This document shows, one piece after another, positions 7,476 through 16,279 of a stretch of 37,437 bases of DNA (the stretch's first letter is position 1; each line of letters starts with the position of its first letter). The notes below the pieces were generated by a model that was not told the origin of the DNA, made no database searches, and saw only the letters and a list, made by a program, of their open reading frames with translations. Both the position numbers and the translations under genes were made by a program. The DNA comes from CAZHDI01 sp964531285 (GTDB taxonomy: Bacteria; Pseudomonadota; Alphaproteobacteria; JAJFIK01): assembly GCA_964531285.1 (NCBI GenBank), contig CAZHDI010000028.1:1-37437 (forward strand), read 5' to 3'.

Positions 7476-8408
7476 CTAAGCCCCCAGACCCGGCCCACCG
7501 GGTTCGATCAAAGGGGCATCCTGAAGGACCGGGCCGCAGGCCGCCCACCAGGAGGGCTGGCCCGTCCGAATGGCCTCGACCGCCGCGTCCGCCAGTGCCT
7601 GTTCAGTAAAGAGGCCGAAACAGGTGCCGCCGCTTCCCGACATGCGCGCCAAGCGGCAACCGGGTTGAGCGGTCAAAGCGTCCAGCACCTGGGCGATATC
7701 AGGGGCGACACGCCGCGCCGAGCCTTCCAGATCGTTGCGGGTCACGCGCAATGCGGCCAGAAAGGCATCCGCCTCGCCGTAAGCCCCATGGGGCACATCC
7801 GGCCCGCAGACACCCGGCATCGCCGCGGGATCGAGCCCTTTGAAGACCGGCCCGGTGGGGACCGGCGTCCCCGAATTGACCAGCACCATCCACAGGCCCG
7901 GCAGGCGCGGCGTCGGCGCCACATGCTCGCCGATCCCGGTCACATAGGCCGGACGCGACGCCTGACAGACCGGGATATCCGCACCCAGAGCAACACCGAT
8001 CTCGTGCATGCGCTGAGAATCGACATTGATCCCCCAATGGGCGGCGAGCAAGCGCAGCGCCGCGGCGGCATCGGCCGACCCGCCACCGATACCGGACGCC
8101 ACCGGCAGGCATTTTTCGAGTGTGACCCGGCCCGTCGGATCAATGCCGGCGGCATCGGCCAAGGCCCGGGCGGCCCGCATGATGAGATTGTCAGCAACCG
8201 GCTCATCCGCGAGCGCCGGCGCGAAGGGGCCGTCAATCCGTAACGACAGATCCGGGCCCGGCGACACGGTCAGACGGTCGCCGATGCCGGCAAAGACGAT
8301 CAGACTTTCAAGCTCATGATAGCCGTCAGGCCGGCGGGACAAGACATGCAGGAATAGATTGACCTTGGCCGGAGCGAACAGGGTCAACGCACCATCTGAC
8401 AGCGCCAT
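7476..8408 (-). CDS. ispE: 4-diphosphocytidyl-2-C-methyl-D-erythritol kinase
   Basis: IspE phosphorylates CDP-methylerythritol in the non-mevalonate isoprenoid pathway, using ATP. The protein is about 310 residues. It opens with FAPAKVNLFLHVL and RPDGYHELES, both conserved in IspE, and carries the GHMP-kinase ATP-binding loop PVASGIGGGSADAAAAL. The C-terminal ARMSGSGGTCFGLF is the third GHMP motif. ATG 8408 lies 4 bp after the TPR gene stop and was chosen over an upstream codon at 8444 that overlaps that gene. It converges with the prenyltransferase gene, so two enzymes of isoprenoid metabolism sit side by side. Confidence 0.94.
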   Translation of the reverse strand: MALSDGALTLFAPAKVNLFLHVLSRRPDGYHELESLIVFAGIGDRLTVSPGPDLSLRIDGPFAPALADEPVADNLIMRAARALADAAGIDPTGRVTLEKCLPVASGIGGGSADAAAALRLLAAHWGINVDSQRMHEIGVALGADIPVCQASRPAYVTGIGEHVAPTPRLPGLWMVLVNSGTPVPTGPVFKGLDPAAMPGVCGPDVPHGAYGEADAFLAALRVTRNDLEGSARRVAPDIAQVLDALTAQPGCRLARMSGSGGTCFGLFTEQALADAAVEAIRTGQPSWWAACGPVLQDAPLIEPGGPGLGA

Positions 8409-8412
8409 GGCG

Positions 8413-10248
8413 TCAGTCCCCGGTCGGAACGTCTTGATCCGCACCCGGCGCGGCCGTTCTGTCGTCCGCGATCGTCGCCGCCGGCGTGGCCGTCAAAGCA
8501 GGCTCGCTCAGGCCGACAATCAGCTTGCGTTCGACCTTCGCTTCCAGATCGGGTTCCGGATCGAGCGCGAGCGCATGGCTCCATTGGAACCGGGCTTCGA
8601 GTTCGCGGCCGACCTGCCAATAGGCATCGCCAAGGTGATCGTTGATGATGGGATCGCCGGGCTCCAGAAGCACCGCGCGCTCCAGATGGGTCACCGCCGA
8701 CTCGTAGTCGCCGAGCCGGTAATAGCCCCACCCCAGACTGTCGATGATATAGCCGTTTTCAGGCTCCTGGGCCGCCGCGGAGCGGATCATCTGCATCGCC
8801 TCATCCAGGTTCACACCCTGGTCAATCCAGGAATAGCCCAGGTAATTCAGGACATAAGGCTGCTCGGGCTGAAGCTCCAGCGCGCGGCGCAAATAAACCT
8901 CGGCCTCATCCCAACGCTTTGAGCGCTCCAGAACGATCCCGTACTGATAAAACAGCGCCCAATGGCGCGGTTCGATCTCATCGATCTGATCGATGGCCCG
9001 GGCGTAATAGTCCGCCGACGCCCCATAATGCTCGTTGGCATGGAGCATTTCAGCAATCGAGACCAGCACATCGATGTTCTCAGGCGCAACATCGATAACA
9101 TCCTGCAGCACACGGATGGCCTCGTCGCGCTTCTCCAGCCGGTTGAGATTATGGGCAATGCGAATACGGGCATTGGCCCAAAGGGGCGACTCCCGGCTCA
9201 CGCCGCGATAGGCCGCGACCGCGTCCTGGGTCCGGTTGCCCTGTTCCAGAAGGTCGGCCAGAAGCGACTGAGCGATGTCGAAATCACTGCGCAGATGCAG
9301 CGCGAGGCGCATGTAAACGAGCGGCAGATCCGGCCCCCGTTCGTCCTCGCGCGCCAGAGCCCCGGCAAGCGCATAAATCGACTCCGCCGCTCCGGCCCGC
9401 GCGCTGGGCACGAGCCGCGCCACATTGCGCTCCTCGCGCTGGGCCCGATAGAGCGAGGCGGCGATCAGGGGGTGATTGCCGACTTCGAGCAGAAACGTCT
9501 CATAAACAGCCGCAGCCTGTTTATAGCGCCGGTCATGTTCCAGGAACCGGCCATAGGCCTCGACGACACGGATGCTGGTCCGGTTCGACAGCTGCATCGC
9601 CTCGTCGTAATTGCTCTCCGCATCGGTCATCCGGCCCGCCAGATCGAGCATCAGCGCGGAATGGAATGTGCGGTACAGATCGAGACCCTCGACCGCGCTG
9701 AGGCCGGCCAGCATGCTCAGCCCACGACTGGTGTCGCCTTCACCGGCATAGGACCAGGCGATGATCAGCCGATTGACGAGATCGGTCAGCGGTCCGGGCC
9801 CTGCGGCCTGGACATGCTCGCGGGCCCGGGCATAGGCGCCGACCCGCATGGCCTCGACCGCCAGCACCAGACGGGCCAGCCGGTCGTCCGGGCGAATCTC
9901 GATGATGCGCCGGCCGAGCGTCACCGCATCGGCTACATCGCCGCTGTTGAGTTCCAGAAGAAAGGCGCGCTCAAGAAGCGACTGATCGTCCGGACGGGTC
10001 GCCAGCGCCCGCGAGTAATACCGCGCCGCGGCCGAGGCATCCAGGTGCTTACCGGCATGACGGGCCGCGAGATAATTGCCGTAGAGCGAGGTCTGCTCCG
10101 GGCTCCACTGCTGTTGCAGACCGTTCGCCATACCGGCGCATCCGCCGATGGACACCGCAATGCCCGCCGCCGCAACCACGCGCAAAACGCTCCGCCCCCA
10201 TACGGCCGGCCAGGAGCCCGCCATACGCTTCTGCCGCCTGTCAGACAC
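8413..10248 (-). CDS. TPR-repeat lipoprotein
   Basis: A 611-residue protein with an N-terminal lipoprotein signal (RVVAAAGIAVSIGGC, lipobox cysteine at about 37) followed by a long array of tetratricopeptide repeats from about residue 55 to the end. Examples are AARYYSRALATRPDDQSLLERAF near the start and DYESAVTHLERAVLLEPGDP near the end. It should sit in the periplasm, anchored to a membrane, as a protein-interaction scaffold; no partner can be named. The start is GTG 10248, preceded by GGAGG at 4-5 bp; ATG 10224 is an alternative that keeps the signal. It begins 12 bp after the ETF-QO stop and ends 4 bp before ispE, so the three form one operon. Confidence 0.85.
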   Translation of the reverse strand: MSDRRQKRMAGSWPAVWGRSVLRVVAAAGIAVSIGGCAGMANGLQQQWSPEQTSLYGNYLAARHAGKHLDASAAARYYSRALATRPDDQSLLERAFLLELNSGDVADAVTLGRRIIEIRPDDRLARLVLAVEAMRVGAYARAREHVQAAGPGPLTDLVNRLIIAWSYAGEGDTSRGLSMLAGLSAVEGLDLYRTFHSALMLDLAGRMTDAESNYDEAMQLSNRTSIRVVEAYGRFLEHDRRYKQAAAVYETFLLEVGNHPLIAASLYRAQREERNVARLVPSARAGAAESIYALAGALAREDERGPDLPLVYMRLALHLRSDFDIAQSLLADLLEQGNRTQDAVAAYRGVSRESPLWANARIRIAHNLNRLEKRDEAIRVLQDVIDVAPENIDVLVSIAEMLHANEHYGASADYYARAIDQIDEIEPRHWALFYQYGIVLERSKRWDEAEVYLRRALELQPEQPYVLNYLGYSWIDQGVNLDEAMQMIRSAAAQEPENGYIIDSLGWGYYRLGDYESAVTHLERAVLLEPGDPIINDHLGDAYWQVGRELEARFQWSHALALDPEPDLEAKVERKLIVGLSEPALTATPAATIADDRTAAPGADQDVPTGD

Positions 10249-10260
10249 ACCGCCTCCGGA

Positions 10261-11931
10261 TTACATGTTCGGATAGTTCGGACCGCCGCCGCCCTCGGGC
10301 ACAACCCAGTTGATGTTTTGGGTCGGGTCCTTGATGTCGCAACTCTTACAATGCACGCAGTTCTGCGCATTGATGACGAAACGCGGATTTTTTCCGGCGT
10401 CGTCGTAAACCACTTCATACACGCCGGCCGGACAATAGCGCTGCGCCGGTTCGGCATAGGTCGGCAGATTGTATTCGATCGGCACGCTCGGATCCTTGAG
10501 CGTGAGATGGCACGGCTGATCTTCCTCATGGTTGGTGTTCGACATGAACACCGAGGACAGCCGGTCGAACGACACCACGCCATCGGGCTTGGGATACTCG
10601 ATGCGCGGCGAGTCTTCCGCCTTGTTCAGGCACTCGTGATCCGGCTTGCCGTGTTTCAGCGTGCCGAACAGCGACAGGCCGAAGAGCTGGTTGGTCCACA
10701 TATCGAGGCCGCCGAGTGCGACGCCCATATAGGTGCCGAACTTGCTCCACAGCGGCTTCACATTGCGCACGCGCTTGAGGTCTTTATAGACGTGGCTGGC
10801 CTCGTATTTGGCCGCATACGCCGTAATCTCGTCGTGGGACCGGCCCTCTTGCAAGGCTTCGAACACCGCCTCCCCGCCCATGGCACCGGTCGCCATGGCG
10901 TTGTGGCTGCCCTTGATACGCGGAAGGTTTACAAAACCCGCCGCGCAGCCGACCAACAGGCCGCCCGGGAAGCTCAGCTTGGGAACCGATTGGAACCCGC
11001 CTTCGGTGATCGCGCGCGAGCCATAGGCAATGCGCTTGCCGCCTTCCAGGAAGGGGCGCACCGCCGGGTGGGTCTTGAAGCGCTGAAATTCCTCGAACGG
11101 CGACAGGTAGGGGTTCGTATAATTCAGGTGCACCACGAAACCGATGGACACCTGATTGTCCTCGATATGATACATCCACGACCCGCCGCCGGTATCGCTG
11201 CTGAGCGGCCAGCCCATGGTGTGCATCACGAGGCCCGGCTTGTGCTTGGCCGGATCGATTTCCCACAGCTCCTTGATGCCGATGCCGTATTTCTGCGGCT
11301 CGCTGTCATCGGCGAGGCCGAACTTGGCCATCAGGCCCTTCGTGAGGGAGCCGCGGGCACCCTCGGCGAAGACCGTATATTTGGCGTGGAGTTCGAGGCC
11401 CGGCGTATAGCTGTCTTTCTGTTCGCCTTCGCGCGAGATACCGAAATCCCCCGTGGCCACGCCGCGCACCGAGCCGTCCGCGTTGTAGAGCACTTCGGAG
11501 ACGGCAAAGCCCGGATAAATCTCGACGCCCAGTTCTTCGGCCTGCTCGCCGAGCCAGCGGGTCACATTGCCCAGGCTCCCGGCATAACAGCCGTGATTGC
11601 TCATCAGGGGGGGGTAGAGAAAGTTCGGGAAGCGGATGCTGCCTTTTTCGCTCAGGACCAGGAACCGGTCTTCGGTCACCTCGACATTGAGCGGCGCGCC
11701 GCGTTCTTTCCAGTCGGGGATAAGCTCGTTGAGCGCGATCGGGTCCATCACCGCGCCAGATAGAATATGCGCCCCGACTTCGGACCCTTTTTCCAGCACG
11801 GCAACGGAATAATCGACCCCGGCTTCGGCGCACATTTGCTTGAAGCGGATCGCCGCGCACAGGCCGGCCGGCCCCGCGCCCACGATCACCAGATCGTATT
11901 CCATTGATTCGCGTTCAGTCTCAGCGTTCAT
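10261..11931 (-). CDS. Electron transfer flavoprotein-ubiquinone oxidoreductase (ETF-QO)
   Basis: ETF-QO is an inner-membrane-associated flavo-iron-sulfur enzyme that passes electrons from ETF (fatty acid and amino acid oxidation) to ubiquinone. The protein is 556 residues. The FAD dinucleotide fold is GAGPAGL (18-24). The 4Fe-4S cluster is bound by Cys500, Cys525, Cys528 and Cys531 (CPAGVYEV, then CVHCKSCDIKDP). The conserved C-terminus GGGGPNYPNM is intact. ATG 11931 was chosen because GGAGG lies 5 bases before it; the upstream ATG at 11943 has the same GGAGG one base away, too close to work. No ETF genes (etfAB) are in the window. Confidence 0.95.
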   Translation of the reverse strand: MNAETERESMEYDLVIVGAGPAGLCAAIRFKQMCAEAGVDYSVAVLEKGSEVGAHILSGAVMDPIALNELIPDWKERGAPLNVEVTEDRFLVLSEKGSIRFPNFLYPPLMSNHGCYAGSLGNVTRWLGEQAEELGVEIYPGFAVSEVLYNADGSVRGVATGDFGISREGEQKDSYTPGLELHAKYTVFAEGARGSLTKGLMAKFGLADDSEPQKYGIGIKELWEIDPAKHKPGLVMHTMGWPLSSDTGGGSWMYHIEDNQVSIGFVVHLNYTNPYLSPFEEFQRFKTHPAVRPFLEGGKRIAYGSRAITEGGFQSVPKLSFPGGLLVGCAAGFVNLPRIKGSHNAMATGAMGGEAVFEALQEGRSHDEITAYAAKYEASHVYKDLKRVRNVKPLWSKFGTYMGVALGGLDMWTNQLFGLSLFGTLKHGKPDHECLNKAEDSPRIEYPKPDGVVSFDRLSSVFMSNTNHEEDQPCHLTLKDPSVPIEYNLPTYAEPAQRYCPAGVYEVVYDDAGKNPRFVINAQNCVHCKSCDIKDPTQNINWVVPEGGGGPNYPNM

Positions 11932-12011
11932 CGCAGCCTCCATGCCTCCGAGCCGGTGCGCGGCTTCGCGGCCCGATCAGCCGGCGACCGCTTACCCCGA
12001 AGCAAGCCTTC

Positions 12012-12040
12012 GTTATGAGTGGCGCGCGGCCACCGGTCAA
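12012..12040 (-). promoter_or_regulatory. Predicted sigma-70 promoter of the ETF-QO / TPR / ispE operon
   Basis: On the minus strand there is TTGACC (12040-12035), a 17-bp spacer and CATAAC (12017-12012). This is one of the best promoter matches in the window and would give a leader of about 75 nt before ATG 11931. Confidence 0.55.
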
Positions 12041-12062
12041 CCGGCATGGCCTGTTGCCGTAG

Positions 12063-12080
12063 GATCCGCGCCCGCGGATC
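12063..12080. repeat. Inverted repeat, candidate operator
   Basis: GATCCGCG, two-base centre CC, then CGCGGATC: perfect 8-bp arms. It lies between the two divergent promoters, upstream of both, so it could be a shared regulator site. The tight centre fits a protein-binding palindrome better than an RNA hairpin. Confidence 0.35.
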
Positions 12081-12124
12081 GATCCCGCAGGACCGCTCGT
12101 ACCCTACGCACCGCCGGTCACCAT

Positions 12125-12151
12125 TTGACTTCCCGCCGCCGGGTCCATAAT
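12125..12151 (+). promoter_or_regulatory. Possible promoter of the uracil-DNA glycosylase gene
   Basis: TTGACT (12125-12130) and CATAAT (12146-12151) are both close to consensus, but the spacer is only 15 bp, shorter than the preferred 16-18. Confidence 0.35.
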
Positions 12152-12255
12152 GGCTGGGATCGGCGCCGCGTGCAGCCTGCGGTGTCCGATCGCGACCCTG
12201 GTTTATCGTCGCACGCGCGCGCCGGCCCGGGCCCGGCGCCCTTTGGAGCCTTCTT

Positions 12256-13062
12256 ATGAACGCCTCTCCCGCCGATCCATCGCACAGCCACAGCGCAGCC
12301 GTCGCCGCGTTGCTGCGGTGGTATGCGGCCATGGGGATCGATGACATTGTGGGTCTGGAGGCACGCGATTTTCGCCGGACCGTTGCGCCCCAAACGGGTG
12401 CGCCTGCTACCGGGCAGCCGGCCGGACCGGCCCCAGCCGCACCCGCACTGCCGGATGGGACGCAGATGGCGCGCCAGCGCGCCGCCGGTGCGGCGACACT
12501 CGAGGCCCTGCGCGCGGCCATGGAGTCCTTCGATGCCTGCCCGCTCAAAGACAGCGCGAGCCGGCTAGTGTTCGCGGATGGGGCGACGGACGCGTCCCTC
12601 ATGCTGATCGGCGAGGCCCCCGGCCAGGAAGAGGACCGGCAAGGCAAACCCTTTGTCGGCCGGTCGGGGCAGCTTTTGGACTTGATGCTCAAGGCCATCG
12701 GCTACAGCCGCGAGACCGCCTATATCGCCAACATCGTGCCGTGGCGCCCGCCGCTGAACCGCAAGCCCGAATTGACCGAGATCGAAATGTGCCTGCCGTT
12801 CCTTCATCGGCACATCGAATTGATCGCCCCGCGCCTGATCGTGACCCTGGGCGGGACGGCCAGCCAGCATCTGCTGGAGACCCAGTCGTCCATGCGCAAT
12901 CTGCGCGGCCAGATCCGCACCCTGCGATTCGGCGGCCACGAGGTCGCCGTGCTGGCGACCTACCATCCGGCCTATTTATTGCGTAACCCGATTTCAAAAC
13001 GGGCAGCCTGGGCAGACATGCTTCAGGCCAAGCGCTGGCTGGCGGATCGTGGAGCCGCCTAA
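12256..13062 (+). CDS. Uracil-DNA glycosylase, family 4-like, with an altered iron-sulfur site
   Basis: The enzyme removes uracil from DNA as the first step of base excision repair. The 268-residue protein has an Ala/Pro-rich N-terminal segment (about 45-66), motif A GEAPGQEEDRQGKPFVG (119-135) and motif B HPAYLLRNP (237-245), both of the family 4 type. Classical family 4 enzymes bind a 4Fe-4S cluster with four cysteines. Here Cys95 (DACPL) and Cys179 (EMCLPF) are present, but the first position of the CxxC pair is not cysteine and the third ligand position is Trp163 (NIVPWRPP instead of a CRPP form). A cluster is therefore unlikely. The start follows a divergent promoter region. Confidence 0.88.
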   Translation: MNASPADPSHSHSAAVAALLRWYAAMGIDDIVGLEARDFRRTVAPQTGAPATGQPAGPAPAAPALPDGTQMARQRAAGAATLEALRAAMESFDACPLKDSASRLVFADGATDASLMLIGEAPGQEEDRQGKPFVGRSGQLLDLMLKAIGYSRETAYIANIVPWRPPLNRKPELTEIEMCLPFLHRHIELIAPRLIVTLGGTASQHLLETQSSMRNLRGQIRTLRFGGHEVAVLATYHPAYLLRNPISKRAAWADMLQAKRWLADRGAA

Positions 13063-13103
13063 CCAGTCAAATCAATCGGTTGGGTGAAACCGTCGAAACA
13101 GGC

Positions 13104-13169
13104 ATGGCGCGGCGCAGGCGCCATCACGGATCTCAATGATCCGCATCCTCCCGGCATTGTCTTGCCGGG
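13104..13169. repeat. Three consecutive hairpins between the glycosylase and transglycosylase genes
   Basis: Stem 1: ATGGCGC / GCGCCAT (13104-13110 with 13118-13124). Stem 2: CGGATC / GATCCG (13127-13132 with 13138-13143). Stem 3: CCCGGCA / TGCCGGG (13150-13156 with 13163-13169). All are perfect and lie within 66 bp. None is followed by a T-tract, so they are not standard terminators; they may slow decay or act together with Rho. Confidence 0.45.
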
Positions 13170-13190
13170 TCAGGGGCGGATCGCTAGGTT
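13162..13190 (+). promoter_or_regulatory. Possible promoter of the lytic transglycosylase gene
   Basis: TTGCCG (13162-13167), 17-bp spacer, TAGGTT (13185-13190). The -10 is the same hexamer as in the predicted atpI promoter. The -35 lies within the third hairpin. It would give a leader of about 43 nt. Confidence 0.35.
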
Positions 13191-13238
13191 GTCGCGCGCT
13201 GCGTCGTGGCGGGTGAGTCGTGAGCCTTTCGGCATGAG

Positions 13239-15119
13239 ATGGGTCAATTCATGGGCATGAGGCATTTGGGTTTCGGTCGCGGTCACGTCTTGGCAGGAAC
13301 GGCGCCGGTGCGGCGCGGGCCGTCATGGTGGACCGCCGCTCTGGTCATGATCGCGCTGATCCTGACGGCCCCCGCCTTTGCCACGGAGACCGCCGGCGAA
13401 AAAGCCGCCCGCCTGAAAGCGGACAGCGGCGCGGCGGCGGCCATGGGCGATCCGCTCGCGGTGCTCAATGCCGAAGACGTGCTGCGCTATAAACGCATTT
13501 TCATGCTCCAGGACAGCGGCAAGATCGATGCGGCGGACACGCTGATCCGTGCACTGGACGACCCCATTCTCATGGGACACGTGCTGTTTCAGCGGTACAT
13601 GCATCCCACGGCCTACCGCTCGTCGTTCGGCGAGTTGAATGCCTGGCTCACTCAGTATGCCGATCATCCTGACGCGGTGCGTATCTATCGCCTCGCCACC
13701 CGGCGCAAGCCGCAGAGCGCACCCGCGCCCCGGACCGCTGAGCGCAAGCGCTGGCGTTATGCCAATGCGCGCACCACCGCGTTCGAGGTCCACAACCCGC
13801 CGCGCACCAGCGCCCAGAGCCGCACCGTGCGCCGGATCGAACGGCGCGTGCGCTCGCTTCTGCGCCGGGAACGCCCGACCCAGGCCCTGGGATATCTGGG
13901 CGATATGCGCAAACATCTGACCACGGTGGAATACGACAATATCCGCCAGTGGATCGCGACCTCGTACTATGCCGAACAGGTGGACGACAAGGCGCTCGCC
14001 CTGGCCCGTGAAGTCGCCAAGAAAAGCGGCGAGGCCGTGCCCATGAGCCATTGGATAGCCGGGCTCGCCGCTTGGCGCCAAGGCGATCCCGGGCTCGCCG
14101 CGACGCATTTCGAGGCACTGGCGCGCGCCGAGCATGTGGACGAGGATGACCGCGCCGCCGGGGCGTTCTGGGCCGCGCGCGGGTTCCTCAAGACCCGCCA
14201 GTCCCAGAAGATCGTTCCCATGCTGCGGATCGCGGCGGCCCAGGACCGCACGTTTTACGGCATTCTGGCGGCCCGCCAGCTTGGACATCGGCCGGATGCC
14301 TCCTGGCCGCGCCCGGCTCTGGACGGCGCCCGGGCGGCGGCCCTCGTGCGCGAAGGCCATGTCCGCCGGGCCGCGGCGCTGGTGCAGGTCGGTCAGATCG
14401 ACCTTGCCGAAGAGGAACTCGCCTTCGCCCACGGCAAACTGAAAGACGCGGACGATCCGGCGCTGCTGGCGGTCGCGGGCCATCTCAACATCCCGTCGAT
14501 CGAGATGAAGGTGGCGATCTCCAGCAAGGCCAAGGGTCTTGAGGCCGGGCTCTATCCGACGCCGGATTATCAGCCCCAAGGCGGCTATGCCGTGGACCGG
14601 GCGCTCTTGTTTGCGATCATCCGCAAGGAAAGCAAGTTTCTCGCTTCGGCCCTGAGCCGGGCCGGCGCGCGGGGCCTGATGCAGATCATGCCCATGACCG
14701 CCTATCACATCACCCGCGACCGGGGCTTCCGGGGCGACAAGCGCGATGAGCTTCATATGCCGGAGGTCAATATCGCGCTCGGTCAGACCTATATTCAGGA
14801 ACTGATGGGCGCGGTGGAACCGGACGGCAATCTTCTGATGATGCTCGCGGCCTATAACGCCGGGCCGGGCAATCTGCGCCGCTGGGTGGGCTCGATCAAA
14901 TTCAAGGACGACCCGCTCTTGTTCCTGGAGAGCCTGCCGGTGCGCGAGACCCGCACCTATGTGGAAAAGGTCATGGCCAATCTCTGGCTGTACCGGGCGC
15001 GATTCGGTCAGGATAGTCCTAGCCTCGATGCCATGGCCCGCGGCGCGTGGCCGATTTACGAGCCCCAGGAGGCTTTCGGTACCAATGAGCGCGTCGCGGC
15101 GCTCGGTTTCCAGCCCTGA
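13239..15119 (+). CDS. slt: Soluble lytic murein transglycosylase (Slt70-like)
   Basis: A periplasmic enzyme that cleaves peptidoglycan between MurNAc and GlcNAc to form 1,6-anhydro ends. The 626-residue protein has an N-terminal signal sequence (about 30-50, ALVMIALILTAPAFA), a long alpha-helical superhelical region as in Slt70, and a C-terminal lysozyme-like SLT domain. The domain shows RKESKF with the catalytic glutamate at about 464, GARGLMQIMPMTA, NIALGQTYIQEL and AAYNAGPGNLRRW. Three nearby in-frame ATGs (13239, 13251, 13257) make the exact start uncertain; none has a clear ribosome binding site. moaB follows 12 bp downstream. Confidence 0.92.
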   Translation: MGQFMGMRHLGFGRGHVLAGTAPVRRGPSWWTAALVMIALILTAPAFATETAGEKAARLKADSGAAAAMGDPLAVLNAEDVLRYKRIFMLQDSGKIDAADTLIRALDDPILMGHVLFQRYMHPTAYRSSFGELNAWLTQYADHPDAVRIYRLATRRKPQSAPAPRTAERKRWRYANARTTAFEVHNPPRTSAQSRTVRRIERRVRSLLRRERPTQALGYLGDMRKHLTTVEYDNIRQWIATSYYAEQVDDKALALAREVAKKSGEAVPMSHWIAGLAAWRQGDPGLAATHFEALARAEHVDEDDRAAGAFWAARGFLKTRQSQKIVPMLRIAAAQDRTFYGILAARQLGHRPDASWPRPALDGARAAALVREGHVRRAAALVQVGQIDLAEEELAFAHGKLKDADDPALLAVAGHLNIPSIEMKVAISSKAKGLEAGLYPTPDYQPQGGYAVDRALLFAIIRKESKFLASALSRAGARGLMQIMPMTAYHITRDRGFRGDKRDELHMPEVNIALGQTYIQELMGAVEPDGNLLMMLAAYNAGPGNLRRWVGSIKFKDDPLLFLESLPVRETRTYVEKVMANLWLYRARFGQDSPSLDAMARGAWPIYEPQEAFGTNERVAALGFQP

Positions 15120-15131
15120 GGAGGGACGCTC

Positions 15132-15686
15132 ATGCCCGAGACCTTCCGTCATCAGATCGACGAGACCCGCCCCTTCGAGGCGCTTGGCATCGCGGCCATG
15201 ACCGTCTCGGACACAAGGACCATGGCGGACGACCGGTCCGGCGACACGCTCGCGGCGCGCATTACCGATGCGGGCCACCGCCTCGCGGCGCGGGTCATCG
15301 TCCCGGACGATGTGGAAGCCATCCAAAGCCAGGTGCGCGGCTTTATCGCGGACCCGTCCGTGGACGTCGTGATCTCGACCGGGGGCACCGGCCTGACGGG
15401 GCGCGATGTGACGCCTGAAGCCTTCCGCGCGCTGTTCGAGAAGGAAATCGACGGCTTCGCGGCGGTGTTTCACCGGATCAGTTTCGAGACGGTCGGCACC
15501 TCGACCATCCAGAGCCGGGCCTGTGCCGGTGTCGCGGGGGGAACCTATCTGTTCGCCCTGCCCGGCTCGACGGGCGCGGTCAAGGACGGTTGGGACGGCA
15601 TTTTGCGCTGGCAACTCGACAGCCGCCACGGACCGTGCAATCTCGTCGACATCCGCCCGCGCCTTCAGGAACATCGCGGGCGTTAA
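15132..15686 (+). CDS. moaB: Molybdenum cofactor biosynthesis protein B
   Basis: MoaB/MogA-family protein (184 residues) that binds molybdopterin and is thought to adenylylate it before molybdenum insertion. The signature STGGTGLTGRDVTPEA is clear, as are AAMTVSDTRTMADDRSGD near the N-terminus and ALPGSTGAVKDGWDGIL near the C-terminus. A strong GAGGAGGG ribosome binding site sits before ATG 15132. No other cofactor genes are in the window. The stop (15684-15686) overlaps by 3 bp the stop of the converging transferase gene. Confidence 0.93.
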   Translation: MPETFRHQIDETRPFEALGIAAMTVSDTRTMADDRSGDTLAARITDAGHRLAARVIVPDDVEAIQSQVRGFIADPSVDVVISTGGTGLTGRDVTPEAFRALFEKEIDGFAAVFHRISFETVGTSTIQSRACAGVAGGTYLFALPGSTGAVKDGWDGILRWQLDSRHGPCNLVDIRPRLQEHRGR

Positions 15687-16279
15687 CCTGCACGCCAGGC
15701 CCGCCAGTCGTGGACCGTGTCGATATCGCGCAAGGTGTCCACGAAGCCGGCCCGATAGCGCGGCCGGAGATTTGTGATCACCTCGCCCAGCGTATGGCTG
15801 CCCGACCAGGTGACACCCTCGAAGATCCCGTCCGGATAGGGCCGGCGTGCCAGGCCGATGAGCCAGAAACCGCCATCCTCGGCCGGACCGAACACCGCAT
15901 CATAGCGTCCTAAGAGATGAAACGCCTCGGCGATGTGATGGGGGCGCATATCCGGACAATCCGTGCCCACCATAACCACCGGGCCGGTTGGCGCGGTTTT
16001 GAGCGCCCGTTCCATCTTGACGCCGAGATTACCCCGGCCCTGACCGATGCGCGCCGGACCCGCCGGCCAGATGCCGGCGCCCGCCCGTGCCGCCAGGCCG
16101 TCCGGATCGACCGCCAGGACGGTGCGCCAACGCGGATCGCGGGCAAGGCGATGGATGATCCCGCCGCTCATGCGCCGGTACAGCGCCCAGGCCGCCAGCG
16201 CGCCGGTGTCCCGCGCGAGCCGCGTCTTGACCTGGCCGAGGCGCGGTGCCTTGGCCATGACGATCAGCGTGCGGTTCAT
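15683..16279 (-). CDS. DUF2064 / TIGR04282-type sugar nucleotide or glycosyl transferase
   Basis: A 198-residue protein with the nucleotide-diphospho-sugar transferase fold, recognised from MNRTLIVMAKAPRLGQVKTRLA, VMVGTDCPDMRPHHI and FGPAEDGGFWLIGL. This family (TIGR04282, DUF2064) usually pairs with the TIGR04283 glycosyltransferase, as here, and some database names link the pair to arsenosugar synthesis. No arsenic methyltransferase or partner radical SAM enzyme of that pathway is seen, so the substrate is open. ATG 16279 overlaps the stop of the upstream gene (ATGA), so the two are translated together. Confidence 0.87.
   Translation of the reverse strand: MNRTLIVMAKAPRLGQVKTRLARDTGALAAWALYRRMSGGIIHRLARDPRWRTVLAVDPDGLAARAGAGIWPAGPARIGQGRGNLGVKMERALKTAPTGPVVMVGTDCPDMRPHHIAEAFHLLGRYDAVFGPAEDGGFWLIGLARRPYPDGIFEGVTWSGSHTLGEVITNLRPRYRAGFVDTLRDIDTVHDWRAWRAG

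Larger units (their letters stand above)
11932..12255. other. Divergent regulatory region between ETF-QO and the uracil-DNA glycosylase
   Basis: These 324 bp hold no gene that I can support. They contain a predicted promoter for each flanking gene and, between them, an inverted repeat with 8-bp arms (GATCCGCG-CC-CGCGGATC, 12063-12080). The rest is unremarkable GC-rich sequence. Confidence 0.6.

Noticed and set aside
8962..11763. A 933-codon open frame on the plus strand across the TPR and ETF-QO genes
   Set aside because: It runs antisense to two well-supported genes, with no family match; it is a by-product of high GC.
13323..15674. A 783-codon open frame antisense to the transglycosylase and moaB genes
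   Set aside because: Same reason: shadow of two clear genes, low-complexity composition and no recognisable domain.
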